In this document: piece after piece, positions 17,829 to 27,938 of the stretch
How the letters are laid out: every line of letters begins with the position of its first letter
Numbering within the stretch: position 1 is the first letter of the stretch
Assembly: GCA_016933745.1 (NCBI GenBank)
Contig: JAFGAK010000089.1
Coordinates: forward strand, 1 to 33,118
Length of the DNA stretch: 33,118 bases
From: Bacteroidales bacterium
GTDB taxonomy: Bacteria; Bacteroidota; Bacteroidia; Bacteroidales; UBA12170
Direction of reading: 5' to 3'
The notes under the pieces: model-generated
The model's database searches: none
The model's input: the letters and a program-made list of their open reading frames with translations, nothing else
What the model was told of the DNA's origin: nothing
Position numbers and translations under genes: made by a program

Positions 17829-19949
17829 TTAGTTATAGAAAGGGGTAATTCCCATATTGTAAAATACAAACGACCAAATATCGGTGTACTCATCAATCAT
17901 TTTTTCGGTTGATTTTCCTGCTCCGTGCCCAGCTTTGGTTTCAATCCGAATGAGAATTGGAGCATCGCCCGCTTGTTTCGATTGCATTTCAGCTGCAAAT
18001 TTAAAACTATGTGCCGGAACAACGCGGTCGTCGTGATCGGCCGTTGTGATTAGAGTTGCTGGATATTTGGTGGCAGCATGCACATTGTGTAAAGGAGAAT
18101 ATTTATACAAATTTTGGAATTGAATGGAATCTGCCGAAGTGCCATAATCAGGCGCCCAATAATATCCAATCGTAAAATTATGGTAGCGCAACATATCCAT
18201 AACGCCTACTGCAGGAAGAGCAACTTTATATAAATCCGGACGTTGAGTCATACAAGCGCCAACAAGCAATCCACCATTAGAGCCCCCTTCGATTGCAAGT
18301 TTATCAGTACTGGTATATTTATTTTTGATAAGATATTCTGCTGCTGCGATGAAATCATCAAAAACGTTTTGCTTTTTTAATTGTGTTCCGGCTTGGTGCC
18401 AATCTTCGCCATATTCTCCACCACCTCTAAGATTTGGAACAGCATAGATTCCGCCATTTTCTAAGAAAACGAGATTGGCTGCACTGAACCAAGGGGTTAG
18501 ACTGATATTGAAACCTCCGTAGCCATACAAGAGCGTTGGGTTGCTTCCGTCTAATACCAAATCTTTTTTATAGGTTATGAACATGGGAACTTGTGTGCCA
18601 TCTTTACTTGTGTAAAAAATTTGTTCAGTTTTGTAATCTTTAAAATCGAAATTTATTTCGGCATCTCTAAAAATTTCGCTTTGGTTTGTTTCGATATTGT
18701 ATTTGAATATTAGATTTGGATAAGTAAAAGAAGTAAAACTATAAAATGCAATAGAACTTTCTTTGCTACCCACAAAATCACTTGCACTTCCTAAGGTTGG
18801 AAAATCTATTTGATTGAGTTGTTCTCCATATAGGTTAAACACAAAAGCTTGGGAAGCTGCATCGTGCATGTAATTAGCTACAATCTTTCCACCGATAATC
18901 GATACACTATTAAGGACATCATCAGCCTCGGCTAAAATTTCTCTTTGAGCTTGGTTTTTATCCTGACTATTTAAAGCGAAAAGTTTGTTCTTTGGTGCTT
19001 CTTTATTGGTCATCACAAACAGTGTGCTGCCCACATTATCAATTATATAAGTTTGGAAATCATAAGATTCTTCAATTGGAATAAAAGCCGCTTCTTTATC
19101 GTTTGCTTTTTTATAATACAATGAATTTCCGCGTGTATTTGGAGTGCTTCCCATTAAAACAATAAAACTTTCGTCTTCGGTGGTTGCTACTGTCCACATA
19201 TATAAAGGATTTTCGGGGTCTTCATAAATTAATTCGTCTTGATCCTGATTAGTTCCAATTACGTGGTAAAATACTTGATTGTTTTTATTAACGCCTTTCA
19301 ATTCATCGCCTTCTTCCGGAGCGTTAAACCGACTATAAAAAAAACCATTTCCTAACCACGACATTCCAGAGAACTTAATCCACTCCAAATGATCGTTTAG
19401 TTTTTGGCCCATTTCTACATCTATAACAAAAATTTCTCGCCAGTCAGAGCCTCCCGAAGAAACACTGTAGGCTGCATATTTTCCATCCTTCGAAAAGGTT
19501 AATCCGCTCAAAGCAACTGTTCCGTCTTCGGATAAGGTATTTGGATCTAAGAAAACTCTTGGTTCACCATCTAAAGCATCCATTTGATAAACAACCGCTT
19601 GTTGCTGTAATCCGTCATTTTTTGAGAAGTACCAGTAATTTCCGCGTTGGTAAGGTAATCCGTATTTTGGATAATCCCATATTTCTTTAAGTCGGTTTTT
19701 AATGCCATCTCTAAATGGGATTTTATCTAAATAACCAAATGTTAGCTCGTTTTGAGCATTTACCCATGCTTCTGTTTCCGCTGAATTGTCATCTTCTAAC
19801 CAGCGGTAAGGATCGGTTACCTCTGTCCCAAAATAAGTATCAACAACATCTCCTTTCATAGTTACCGGGTAATTGGGTCGCTCATTTTTCTGATCGCATG
19901 AAACAGATATTAAGCCGATCAAAACGGAATACAACATAAATTTTTTCAT
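17829..19949 (-). CDS. Prolyl oligopeptidase family serine peptidase (lipoprotein)
   Basis: YPVTMKGDVVDTYFGTEVTDPYRWLEDDNS, GGSNGGLLVGACMTQRPDL, DHDDRVVPAHSFKFAAEMQ, KAGHGAGKS; probable start MKKFMLYSVLIGLISVSC at 19949 because the longer track ORF overlaps divergent ispH. Confidence 0.94.
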   Translation of the reverse strand: MKKFMLYSVLIGLISVSCDQKNERPNYPVTMKGDVVDTYFGTEVTDPYRWLEDDNSAETEAWVNAQNELTFGYLDKIPFRDGIKNRLKEIWDYPKYGLPYQRGNYWYFSKNDGLQQQAVVYQMDALDGEPRVFLDPNTLSEDGTVALSGLTFSKDGKYAAYSVSSGGSDWREIFVIDVEMGQKLNDHLEWIKFSGMSWLGNGFFYSRFNAPEEGDELKGVNKNNQVFYHVIGTNQDQDELIYEDPENPLYMWTVATTEDESFIVLMGSTPNTRGNSLYYKKANDKEAAFIPIEESYDFQTYIIDNVGSTLFVMTNKEAPKNKLFALNSQDKNQAQREILAEADDVLNSVSIIGGKIVANYMHDAASQAFVFNLYGEQLNQIDFPTLGSASDFVGSKESSIAFYSFTSFTYPNLIFKYNIETNQSEIFRDAEINFDFKDYKTEQIFYTSKDGTQVPMFITYKKDLVLDGSNPTLLYGYGGFNISLTPWFSAANLVFLENGGIYAVPNLRGGGEYGEDWHQAGTQLKKQNVFDDFIAAAEYLIKNKYTSTDKLAIEGGSNGGLLVGACMTQRPDLYKVALPAVGVMDMLRYHNFTIGYYWAPDYGTSADSIQFQNLYKYSPLHNVHAATKYPATLITTADHDDRVVPAHSFKFAAEMQSKQAGDAPILIRIETKAGHGAGKSTEKMIDEYTDIWSFVFYNMGITPFYN

Positions 19950-20036
19950 AGGTTTTAAGTTTATTTTTAGACGAAAATTCATTCTAGAAAATTTCCTTAA
20001 AAATAACAAAAATAATATCAAAAAAAGGAACTTAAC

Positions 20037-20066
20037 TTGTTTACATATTGTTTTCAGATATATTTG
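20037..20066 (+). promoter_or_regulatory. Bacteroidetes-type promoter for ispH
   Basis: TTG at 20037-20039, 19-nt spacer, TATATTTG at 20059-20066. Confidence 0.75.
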
Positions 20067-20081
20067 TAATTTTAGGAGCAA

Positions 20082-20969
20082 ATGAGCGTAATAATTTCGA
20101 TCGATCCGGGTGCCGGACCTTGTTTTGGTGTGCAAAGAGCTATTCATTTGGCTGAAGGTTTGTTAAGTAAAACAAATCCTTTAGCTTGTTTAGGAGACTT
20201 AATTCACAACGAACAGGAGCTTAATAGATTAAAAGAGAAGGGTTTGAAGGTTGTTTCGCATTGTCAGATTGTTGAGCAAAGTGGGAGCGATTTATTAGTC
20301 AGAGCCCATGGCGAACCTCCTTCAACTTATCGAATAGCGGAAGCTCATCAAGTAAATTTGGTAGATGCTACTTGTCCGATTGTGAAACAATTACAAGAAA
20401 AAATAAAAGAAGCAAGTGAGCGAATGGAAATTGAAAACGGGCAAGTCTTGCTTTTTGGAGATTTAAATCACGCCGAAGTGGCAGGACTGAAAGGATACAG
20501 CAAAGGACGATTTTCGATAATCAGGTCGGTGGAAGACTTGGAAAATATTCGAGTGGATCGGCCAAGCGTTTTCTTTTCACAAACTACCAAATACACATCC
20601 GAGTATCATAAAATAGTGGAGGTATTCAAAGAGATTCGAGCCAAAGAAAATGCCAACCATTATTTCTTAGAAGTCGTCGATTCACAATGTCATTTTGTGG
20701 CCAAACGCGACAAGCAACTGATTGAGTTCTTAAAAGAGAATGAAGTGCTGATTTTTGTGAGTGGAAGCAATAGTTCCAACGGGAATTATCTCTATAAGGT
20801 GGCAAAAAGACATTTAGAGCGGGCATATTTTATTTCAACTCCAACAGAAATCAATTTGAATTGGATTCGGGGAGCAAAGTCCATTGGTATTTCTGGTGCA
20901 ACCTCAACGCCTTATTGGCAATTGGAACTCACTAAAAGCAGAATAAAAGAATTAATTGAGCAAGATTAA
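20082..20969 (+). CDS. ispH: 4-hydroxy-3-methylbut-2-enyl diphosphate reductase
   Basis: GPCFGVQRAIHLAE, CLGDLIHNEQELNRLKEKGL, LVRAHGEPPSTY, DATCPIVKQLQ, NHAEVAGLKGY, FSQTTKY, VSGSNSSNGNYL, GISGATSTPYW. Confidence 0.93.
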   Translation: MSVIISIDPGAGPCFGVQRAIHLAEGLLSKTNPLACLGDLIHNEQELNRLKEKGLKVVSHCQIVEQSGSDLLVRAHGEPPSTYRIAEAHQVNLVDATCPIVKQLQEKIKEASERMEIENGQVLLFGDLNHAEVAGLKGYSKGRFSIIRSVEDLENIRVDRPSVFFSQTTKYTSEYHKIVEVFKEIRAKENANHYFLEVVDSQCHFVAKRDKQLIEFLKENEVLIFVSGSNSSNGNYLYKVAKRHLERAYFISTPTEINLNWIRGAKSIGISGATSTPYWQLELTKSRIKELIEQD

Positions 20970-20983
20970 TCCTCTATTTCTAC

Positions 20984-21013
20984 TTGGCATGCTTGCTAAA
21001 TTTACTATCTTTG
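20984..21013 (+). promoter_or_regulatory. Bacteroidetes-type promoter for recF
   Basis: TTG at 20984-20986, 19-nt spacer, TATCTTTG at 21006-21013. Confidence 0.75.
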
Positions 21014-21035
21014 ATTCGTACTATTCTCTTAATAA

Positions 21036-22157
21036 ATGTATCTTAAACAGCTCAAATTCAATAATTTTAAGAATTATGAAGAAGCGGAAATCCAGCTATC
21101 TCCTAAAATAAATTGTTTTATAGGCAAAAATGGAGCTGGAAAAACCAATGTGTTGGATGCGATTTATTATTTGTCTTTTTGCAAAAGTTATTTCAATCCG
21201 ATTGATTCTCAAAATATTAAACATGAAATGGATTATTTTGCCATTCATGGCGATTATGTCCGGAGAAATAATGCGCACGATGCTGTTCATTGCTTGCTCA
21301 AACGCAATCAAAATAAACACTTTAAACTCAACGAAAAAAAATACGATCGTTTAGCAGATCATATTGGTTTGTTTCCCTTGGTTATGATTTCTCCTTACGA
21401 CCGGGATTTGATAAACAATGGAAGCGAAGTCCGCCGAAAATACATGGATGGAGTGATTGCTCAGTTTGATCGGAATTATTTGAATGATTTGCTTGATTAT
21501 AGCAAAGCTCTTAGTCAGCGTAATGCCTTGCTGAAACATTTTGGCGAAAAGCATTATTTTGATGAAGTTGCTCTCGAAATTTGGGATGTGAAATTAATTA
21601 AACTTGGTCATGCAATAGTTGCCAAAAGGAAACAATTTGTGACTGACTTTATTCCAATTTTCCAAGAGTATTTTACCATGATAAGTGGTGGGAACGAATC
21701 CGTTGAACTAATTTATCAGTCATCGCTTTGCGATCATACAATGGCTGCATTGTTAAAAGAGCATTTGCAACACGATCGGGCGCTCAGATACACTTCGGTG
21801 GGAGCTCATAAAGATGATCTGGATTTTTTGATCGATGGTTTTCCAATAAAAAAATACGGTTCTCAAGGACAACAAAAATCTTTTGTAATTGCGATCAAGT
21901 TGGCTCAATTCCAAATGATGCGAAATCTCAAAGAGTATAAACCAATTTTGCTTTTGGATGATATTTTTGATAAGCTGGATAACCAACGAGTTGAACAATT
22001 GATTGGATTGGTAAGCGAAGAAAATTTCGGACAAGTTTTTATTACGGATACGCAGATTGAGCGAATTGAACAGCTTTTTAAAGCAACTGAAATGGATCAC
22101 CGCTTGTTTGAAGTGATAAATGGTACGATTAAAGAAATCGGAAATGGCAGGATTTAG
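21036..22157 (+). CDS. recF: DNA replication/repair protein RecF
   Basis: MYLKQLKFNNFKNYEEAEIQLSPKINCFIGKNGAGKTNVLDAIYYLSFCKSYF; YGSQGQQKSFVIAIKLAQ; ILLLDDIFDKLD. Confidence 0.97.
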   Translation: MYLKQLKFNNFKNYEEAEIQLSPKINCFIGKNGAGKTNVLDAIYYLSFCKSYFNPIDSQNIKHEMDYFAIHGDYVRRNNAHDAVHCLLKRNQNKHFKLNEKKYDRLADHIGLFPLVMISPYDRDLINNGSEVRRKYMDGVIAQFDRNYLNDLLDYSKALSQRNALLKHFGEKHYFDEVALEIWDVKLIKLGHAIVAKRKQFVTDFIPIFQEYFTMISGGNESVELIYQSSLCDHTMAALLKEHLQHDRALRYTSVGAHKDDLDFLIDGFPIKKYGSQGQQKSFVIAIKLAQFQMMRNLKEYKPILLLDDIFDKLDNQRVEQLIGLVSEENFGQVFITDTQIERIEQLFKATEMDHRLFEVINGTIKEIGNGRI

Positions 22158-22443
22158 TAATACTAACGAAAAAAAAATAGAACAAGTATTTTATGAATTG
22201 CTTCGATTTTATGGCATTTCTCGCAAATACGACGAACATCGATTGAAAGGTGAATGGGGAAATGTGGTTGGAATGAATGTTGCTCAACAAACTCAATCGT
22301 TACACATCGATAAAGAAGTTTTATACGTAAAACTGCATTCGGCTTCGCTCAGGCACGAATTAAGCTTTACTAAAAGCGGATTGATTCTCGCTTTGAATAA
22401 TGCAGTTGGCAAAAAACTTATTCATGATATCGTCTTTAGGTAA
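22144..22443 (+). CDS. DUF721/DciA-like protein
   Basis: About 99 aa; KGEWGNVVGMNVAQQTQSLHIDKEVLYVKLHSASLRHELSFTKSGLILALNNAVGK; overlaps the 3' end of recF. Confidence 0.82.
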   Translation: MAGFSNTNEKKIEQVFYELLRFYGISRKYDEHRLKGEWGNVVGMNVAQQTQSLHIDKEVLYVKLHSASLRHELSFTKSGLILALNNAVGKKLIHDIVFR

Positions 22444-22585
22444 ATCCCATTTTAAGTAAAGTACTTTATTAACAAAAGTTTCACAATGTGTCTCATTTCA
22501 GGAGCTCCTATCTACCTATTTTTGTATTCTTAATTGATAGGTTTAGATCTTGTTTCTCAATCCTGAAAATCAATTGAATATTTCG

Positions 22586-23173
22586 ATGAAAGAAATGTGG
22601 AATGTCAGATATGCTCAAGAATTCTATGTTTATGGCGAAGAACCAAATAAGTTTTTTCGCGATAAACTAGATCAACTTCCTGTTGGAAAGCTGTTATTGC
22701 CCGCTGAGGGAGAAGGCAGAAATGCCGTTTATGCCGCTTCTAAAGGTTGGGATGTTGTTGCTTTTGATAGTTCGATCGAAGCAATTAAAAAAGCCAAAGG
22801 CTTGGCGTTCAAAAACAAAGTTGAAATTGATTACCGACTAGCTACTTTTGAAGAAATTGAATTGGAATTAAATTCCTTTGATGCAATTGCTTTTATTTTT
22901 GCACATAACATGCCCCGAAAAGAAAATCATCAAAAGATGCTTCGTTTTTTAAAATCTGGAGCTGCTGTAATTCTTGAAGGATTTTCTAAAAATCAACTGA
23001 ATTATTCAAGTGGGGGACCTCGCAATTTAAATTTGCTGTTTAGTTCCGAAGAATTAAAATCTGATTTCGGAAGTTTAAGTACGATGGAATTGCAAGAACT
23101 CATGGTTGATCTTAACGAAGGAAGCGACCATCGAGGAATGGCATCTGTGATTCGTTTGCTGGGCGTAAAATAA
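22586..23173 (+). CDS. Class I SAM-dependent methyltransferase (TehB-like)
   Basis: MWNVRYAQEFYVYGEEPNKF, LLLPAEGEGRNAVYAASKGWDVVAFDSS; the track start at 22550 is TTG, ATG at 22586 is preferred. Confidence 0.85.
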   Translation: MKEMWNVRYAQEFYVYGEEPNKFFRDKLDQLPVGKLLLPAEGEGRNAVYAASKGWDVVAFDSSIEAIKKAKGLAFKNKVEIDYRLATFEEIELELNSFDAIAFIFAHNMPRKENHQKMLRFLKSGAAVILEGFSKNQLNYSSGGPRNLNLLFSSEELKSDFGSLSTMELQELMVDLNEGSDHRGMASVIRLLGVK

Positions 23174-23385
23174 AATTTGTTTGCTGTTTATTCTTTTGTC
23201 GAATTTGCTCGGTTTGATATTTTATGCTCTTATTTTCAGTATATTATCAAATTCACTTTTAAGACAAAATCACAAAACAGGGTAGAATGTTCACACTTAC
23301 AAACTGAGCGTTTACTATTAAAGAATGTCACTTGCCGTCTCAAACGCCTTAAGGTACTTTCGTCATTGAATTAAATCCACAAAAA

Positions 23386-26300
23386 ATGAAACGGTTCATC
23401 CTTCAAACCATTTTATTGTTTGTAACTTTGAGTTTATTTGCTCAGGAACATCGACTAGCAATTCTTGATTTTACGGACCGAAATGGCGAAATCAATAAAG
23501 AAAACTTAGCCAGTGCATCGCATATGGCTGAAGTTGCCGGAATGCCTTTTTCTATTACTATAAATGTTGAAGAAGCAGTCAATTTTCCTTTTATACTCAT
23601 CACTTCTTCGTTAAGAGAGGAGACAACATCAGAAAACGAAATTACCTTATTACATAATTATGTTCGCGATGGCGGAATCCTAATTGCTCCTTTCATTAAA
23701 AGCGAGCTTTATTTTGATTTGTTTGGAATTAGTTACAGTAAATACGAATCGAATCGATATCTGTTGACATGGGATTTGGAAACAGCATCTCCAGAGTTAA
23801 AATGGATCAACGATGCAAACGAAATAGAACTTCCATTGGCAGATACAGCGTATTACAAATCCATCTATACAAGAGGATATACCACAAGTGTAAGTCAGGC
23901 TCTAGCGCACTTTGAAGACGAAGCTGCCGCCATTACTGTAAATAATTTTGGAGCAGGAAAAGCCTATGCTCTGGGATTTGAACTTCGTGATTTGGTCATG
24001 CGCAATCTATTGAACAAAGATTACAATGCCAATCGAATGTATTCGAATGGTTTTGAGCCTACTACAGATGTAATTCTGCTTTTTTTAAGAGCAATTTATA
24101 CGGAAAATCAACCTGTGGCTATTTATAAACATACTTCTCCCAAAAATTCAACATCTGCTTTGCTTATTACGCACGATGTGGATAGTCAAACAGGTGTCGA
24201 TTCGATGTATTATTTTTCTGAATGGGAAGCTAGGAATAATATACAAGCACATTATTTCATTACTACACGCTATTTTTCCGATGGTTTGATGGGCGATTTT
24301 TACGATGAAGCTGGCTACGGAAAAATGAAGCAATTATTGCTCGATGGTCATCAAATTGGAAGTCATTCGGTTGGTCATTTCCCTGATTTTGCAAACCGCA
24401 CACTTTTTCCACAAACAACTATTGGGAATACCAAAGAAAGCTATCAACCAAGTAACCACGATGGAGTTACTTCTGGTGGAAGCTTAACTGCTGAACTCGA
24501 AGTTTCTAGAGATTTATTAAATGCTGATATTGGCGCACATGTGCGTTCATTCAGAGCCGGACATTTGGCTTTTAATTTGCGTTTAATCAATGAAATGGAT
24601 GTTTTGGGTTATTCGTTTAACTCGACGAACAGTGCGAACGATGTTTTAACAAATTTCCCTTATCAGCAACGAACTAATTCTGCTTTTAGCGGCGTTCCTA
24701 GTGCTGTTTATGAAATCCCGATGACTATGTCGGATGCTTCTAAATCGATCAAACTGACCGAAGAAACGATTGATGAGGTGGTTGAAAATTGGTTAGGCAT
24801 TTTAGAGAAAAACAACGATAACAATGCGCCAACTGTTTTATTGATTCATCCAAATAGGGGTTGGAAATTACAAACATTGGAGAATTTAATGGCTTTAAAA
24901 CCAAGTTCGGTTATTCCTTTTGAATTTGATGCTTTTGGCGATTTTTGGCTTGAGAGAAAAGCGCTCGATTTTAATTATACATTTCACCAAGATACACTTC
25001 AAATTGATTTAGTTTCCGAACATGCGGTGAGCGAAAACCAAAGTTTAATCATTACAGGTGGAAAGGCAATTGCCCATATTTTAGTGTATAATCAAGCTGG
25101 TGAAAAACTCGAATTTCAATCTTTTGATTGGAATGAAAATGATCTTTTAATTAGTTCTTTCCAAACAGAGGATGATACAGATCCTGAAATCGTTAAAGAT
25201 TTACATAGCTTAGCAATTTGGGATATTTGCGATTTGCTTGGCGAAACAGATAAAGAAAATCTGGTAAGTGCCACTCATATGGCTGATGTCGCCGGAATTC
25301 CTTATTCTGTTACTACGTCTTTGGATGAAGCAATGACCATGGATTTTGTTTTGATTACCTCGCAAATTGAAGTGGAAACACTTTCGATTGACCAAATTAA
25401 TCAATTGAAAGATTATGTGGCCAATGGCGGAATTTTAATGGCTCCGTTTATCAAGAATACTTTGCTTTTCGATTTGTTTGGTATTGCTTCTACCAAGTTG
25501 GATAAATACAGATACACGCTAAGCTGGGTTGATAATCCACAATTTTTTGAATTGAAGTGGATGGACGATCCGATGGAAAAAACGATTCCTTTGGCCGATG
25601 CAGATTATTATCGTTCGATTTATACAAGAGGATATACTTTGGCATCTGCACAAGCTTTGGCTTATTTTGAAGATGAAAAAGTAGCCGTTTGTAAAAATAC
25701 ATACGGAAATGGAGCTGCTTATGCTTTTGGTGTGGAATGGAAAGATGTAGTGCTTCGGAATCTGTTGAATAAAGATTACGATTCACAGCGTACCTATTCC
25801 AATGGATTTGAGCCTGCAACAGATGCTTTCTTGCTTGCACTTCGTGCGATATTTACAGGAAACCAAGCGGTTTCGGTTTATAAACATACTTCACCGGGAG
25901 AGTCAACAGCTACTCTTTTGATTACACACGATGTAGATAGTAGAACGATTATTGATACCATGCATTATTTTTCGAATTGGGAATTCTTGCAAGAATTAAG
26001 TGCGCATTATTTTGTTACTACGCACTATTTCAAAGATACTTACATGAGTGCCTATTACGAAGAATCTAAATTTGATAAAATTAAAGAGTTGATCGAAAGA
26101 AATCATACGGTTGGAAGCCATTCTGTTGGTCATTTCCCCGATTTCTCCAAAACATCTGTTTTCCCAACAGGTGAGCCAGGTAATACCAAAGAAAATTACA
26201 ATCCGTATTACAATGGTTCGTATACCGAGGGAGGAACAGTCTATGGTGAAGTAGAAGTTTCGCGTGATTTACTAAACAACGATATCCATGCGAATGTACG

Positions 26301-27225
26301 CTCATACAGATCCGGCGCAATGGCTTTCAATACGCATTTGGCCAATGTGCTCGAAGACATGGATTATAGCTTTAATTCGTCTGAAAGTGCGAATAATGTT
26401 TTAACCAATTTCCCATTCTATCAGCGTACAAATAAATCTTTTAGCGGAACTCCTTTAAAATTACTGGAAATCCCAATGACTTTAACGGATGTATCGAGCC
26501 ATCTTAAATTAGAATCCACAAATATCGACGAAGTAGTGGCAGCTTGGATTGATGTGATCGAGAAGAACAATCGCAATAATGCACCTAGTGTATTACTGAT
26601 TTCACCTAACAGAGGCTGGAAATTAGAAGCTTTGCAAAAATTACTTCTAGGGATTCCTGAAGGTGTAATTACCTATAATTTTGAAGATTATGGCGATTAT
26701 TGGTTAGATAGGAATGCTCTAGATTTTGATTATTACATCGATCATGGAATATTAAATGTAGAAGTAAACTCAGGTGTTTTAGCTCAGGATTTAAGTTTTG
26801 TGGTTGAAAACGGATCCATGCTAAATCAGATAAAAGTAAAAGATTCCGATGGTATGGATGTTGCCTTCCATGTTAAAAATTGGAATACAAACGACTTGCT
26901 TATTACTTTTGGCGAAAATAATTTACGCGAAAAGCATTCAGCAAAGATTGATGTCCCTCAATTGATTGAAGAATCGAAGTTTAACTTGTTCCCAAATCCG
27001 ACACAATCCTTTGTAAACTTGCTGTTTGATGTGGAAGCAAAAGCAGCATATCGTGTTTGGATAACGGATATCAATGGGCGTGTTCTTTTCGAATTTGAAG
27101 GAATTGCAAACGAAGGCGCTACCATGCATCGTTTGGATTTATCTGGATATAAAGCTGGAATGTACTTGGTTAATCTGCAATCGGATTCAGCATCGGAAAC
27201 TAAGAAATTGTTTGTAACCGAATGA
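23386..27225 (+). CDS. Secreted protein with two tandem polysaccharide-deacetylase-like modules and T9SS sorting domain
   Basis: Signal peptide; LLITHDVDS and GSHSVGHFPDF motifs occur twice; internal duplication with about 585-aa period; C-terminal FNLFPNPTQSFVNL...SGYKAGMYLVNLQSDSASETKKLFVTE. Confidence 0.85.
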   Translation: MKRFILQTILLFVTLSLFAQEHRLAILDFTDRNGEINKENLASASHMAEVAGMPFSITINVEEAVNFPFILITSSLREETTSENEITLLHNYVRDGGILIAPFIKSELYFDLFGISYSKYESNRYLLTWDLETASPELKWINDANEIELPLADTAYYKSIYTRGYTTSVSQALAHFEDEAAAITVNNFGAGKAYALGFELRDLVMRNLLNKDYNANRMYSNGFEPTTDVILLFLRAIYTENQPVAIYKHTSPKNSTSALLITHDVDSQTGVDSMYYFSEWEARNNIQAHYFITTRYFSDGLMGDFYDEAGYGKMKQLLLDGHQIGSHSVGHFPDFANRTLFPQTTIGNTKESYQPSNHDGVTSGGSLTAELEVSRDLLNADIGAHVRSFRAGHLAFNLRLINEMDVLGYSFNSTNSANDVLTNFPYQQRTNSAFSGVPSAVYEIPMTMSDASKSIKLTEETIDEVVENWLGILEKNNDNNAPTVLLIHPNRGWKLQTLENLMALKPSSVIPFEFDAFGDFWLERKALDFNYTFHQDTLQIDLVSEHAVSENQSLIITGGKAIAHILVYNQAGEKLEFQSFDWNENDLLISSFQTEDDTDPEIVKDLHSLAIWDICDLLGETDKENLVSATHMADVAGIPYSVTTSLDEAMTMDFVLITSQIEVETLSIDQINQLKDYVANGGILMAPFIKNTLLFDLFGIASTKLDKYRYTLSWVDNPQFFELKWMDDPMEKTIPLADADYYRSIYTRGYTLASAQALAYFEDEKVAVCKNTYGNGAAYAFGVEWKDVVLRNLLNKDYDSQRTYSNGFEPATDAFLLALRAIFTGNQAVSVYKHTSPGESTATLLITHDVDSRTIIDTMHYFSNWEFLQELSAHYFVTTHYFKDTYMSAYYEESKFDKIKELIERNHTVGSHSVGHFPDFSKTSVFPTGEPGNTKENYNPYYNGSYTEGGTVYGEVEVSRDLLNNDIHANVRSYRSGAMAFNTHLANVLEDMDYSFNSSESANNVLTNFPFYQRTNKSFSGTPLKLLEIPMTLTDVSSHLKLESTNIDEVVAAWIDVIEKNNRNNAPSVLLISPNRGWKLEALQKLLLGIPEGVITYNFEDYGDYWLDRNALDFDYYIDHGILNVEVNSGVLAQDLSFVVENGSMLNQIKVKDSDGMDVAFHVKNWNTNDLLITFGENNLREKHSAKIDVPQLIEESKFNLFPNPTQSFVNLLFDVEAKAAYRVWITDINGRVLFEFEGIANEGATMHRLDLSGYKAGMYLVNLQSDSASETKKLFVTE
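23446..26925 (+). repeat. Intragenic tandem duplication (unit about 1755 bp, copies starting near 23446 and 25201)
   Basis: Collinear homologous protein segments, e.g. YYKSIYTRGYTTSVSQALAHFEDE / YYRSIYTRGYTLASAQALAYFEDE and RNLLNKDYNANRMYSNGFEPTTD / RNLLNKDYDSQRTYSNGFEPATD. Confidence 0.92.
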
Positions 27226-27248
27226 TTTTAATAGTTCCATTCTTCAAT

Positions 27249-27938
27249 TTAAAGCGCGTATTTTAAAGAGATTCCAAATACGTTCGAATCAATTGCATCA
27301 AGCACGTTGAATTCGTTTTCGAATAAATAAAATAGTCGAAGATCTGTTTTTGAAGTGAGATAGATATCGCTTCCAACTTGAGCTCTGCTTTGGTAGTTGA
27401 GTGGATTAAATTCTTCCAAGGAAGTAAATAATTCGAATTTAGCAAAAGGAGTGAAGCGCGTTCCGAAAATAGAATATGAAAGTTTAAGACTATTGCGCGA
27501 AACCAGATTTTTTGAATAGAAAGAAGCATTTTCTAATCGATCGGCAAAACCATATTGCAACTTACTTTCTAATTTGATGTTCAGGTCTTTTATTTTTTTG
27601 GAATAGTTTAATTCAAAGCTAGTTCTACTGCGATTGATTAAATTGTTTTCATCGTTTTGCTGAAACCAATAACGATACGTAAGCTGAATGGAAAAGGCTT
27701 TGTTGAATTTAAAGTTTAGTGCAGGTTCAAGGAGGAATTTATCGAAATAAGCTAGATTATTTTCTAAACGATATTCCACACCAATACTCGCTTCCAAACG
27801 ATTATTCAGCTTTTTCTCCAACGACAAACCAGTCCATAAACGACTATCAATGGATTGTCCGATGCCATTCAAATTCAAGAATAGAATCGTAAGAAAAAGA
27901 AGAAAGCGGAATTTAGTTTTCGTCGCTGTTTGGATCAT
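27249..27938 (-). CDS. DUF2490-family outer-membrane-like protein
   Basis: Signal peptide; SRLWTGLSLEKKLNNRLEASIGVEYRLENNLAYFDKFLLEPALNFKFNKAFSIQLTYRYWF; alternating beta-strand pattern. Confidence 0.75.
   Translation of the reverse strand: MIQTATKTKFRFLLFLTILFLNLNGIGQSIDSRLWTGLSLEKKLNNRLEASIGVEYRLENNLAYFDKFLLEPALNFKFNKAFSIQLTYRYWFQQNDENNLINRSRTSFELNYSKKIKDLNIKLESKLQYGFADRLENASFYSKNLVSRNSLKLSYSIFGTRFTPFAKFELFTSLEEFNPLNYQSRAQVGSDIYLTSKTDLRLFYLFENEFNVLDAIDSNVFGISLKYAL

Noticed and set aside
19950-20147. N-terminal extension of the prolyl oligopeptidase ORF
   Set aside because: Extension overlaps the ispH start and promoter and precedes a clear lipoprotein signal peptide at 19949.
20082-20969. 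IspH with unusual third Cys context (VVDSQCHFVAKRD)
   Set aside because: All three Fe-S cysteines and key His/Glu/Thr/Ser-Asn positions appear conserved; probably ordinary divergence.
22457-22475. Palindrome TAAAGTACTTTA upstream of the methyltransferase gene as an operator
   Set aside because: AT-rich single occurrence with no associated regulator; insufficient support.
24148-26320. Antisense ORFs within the duplicated deacetylase gene
   Set aside because: Short, without recognisable domains, fully overlapped by a strong coding frame.
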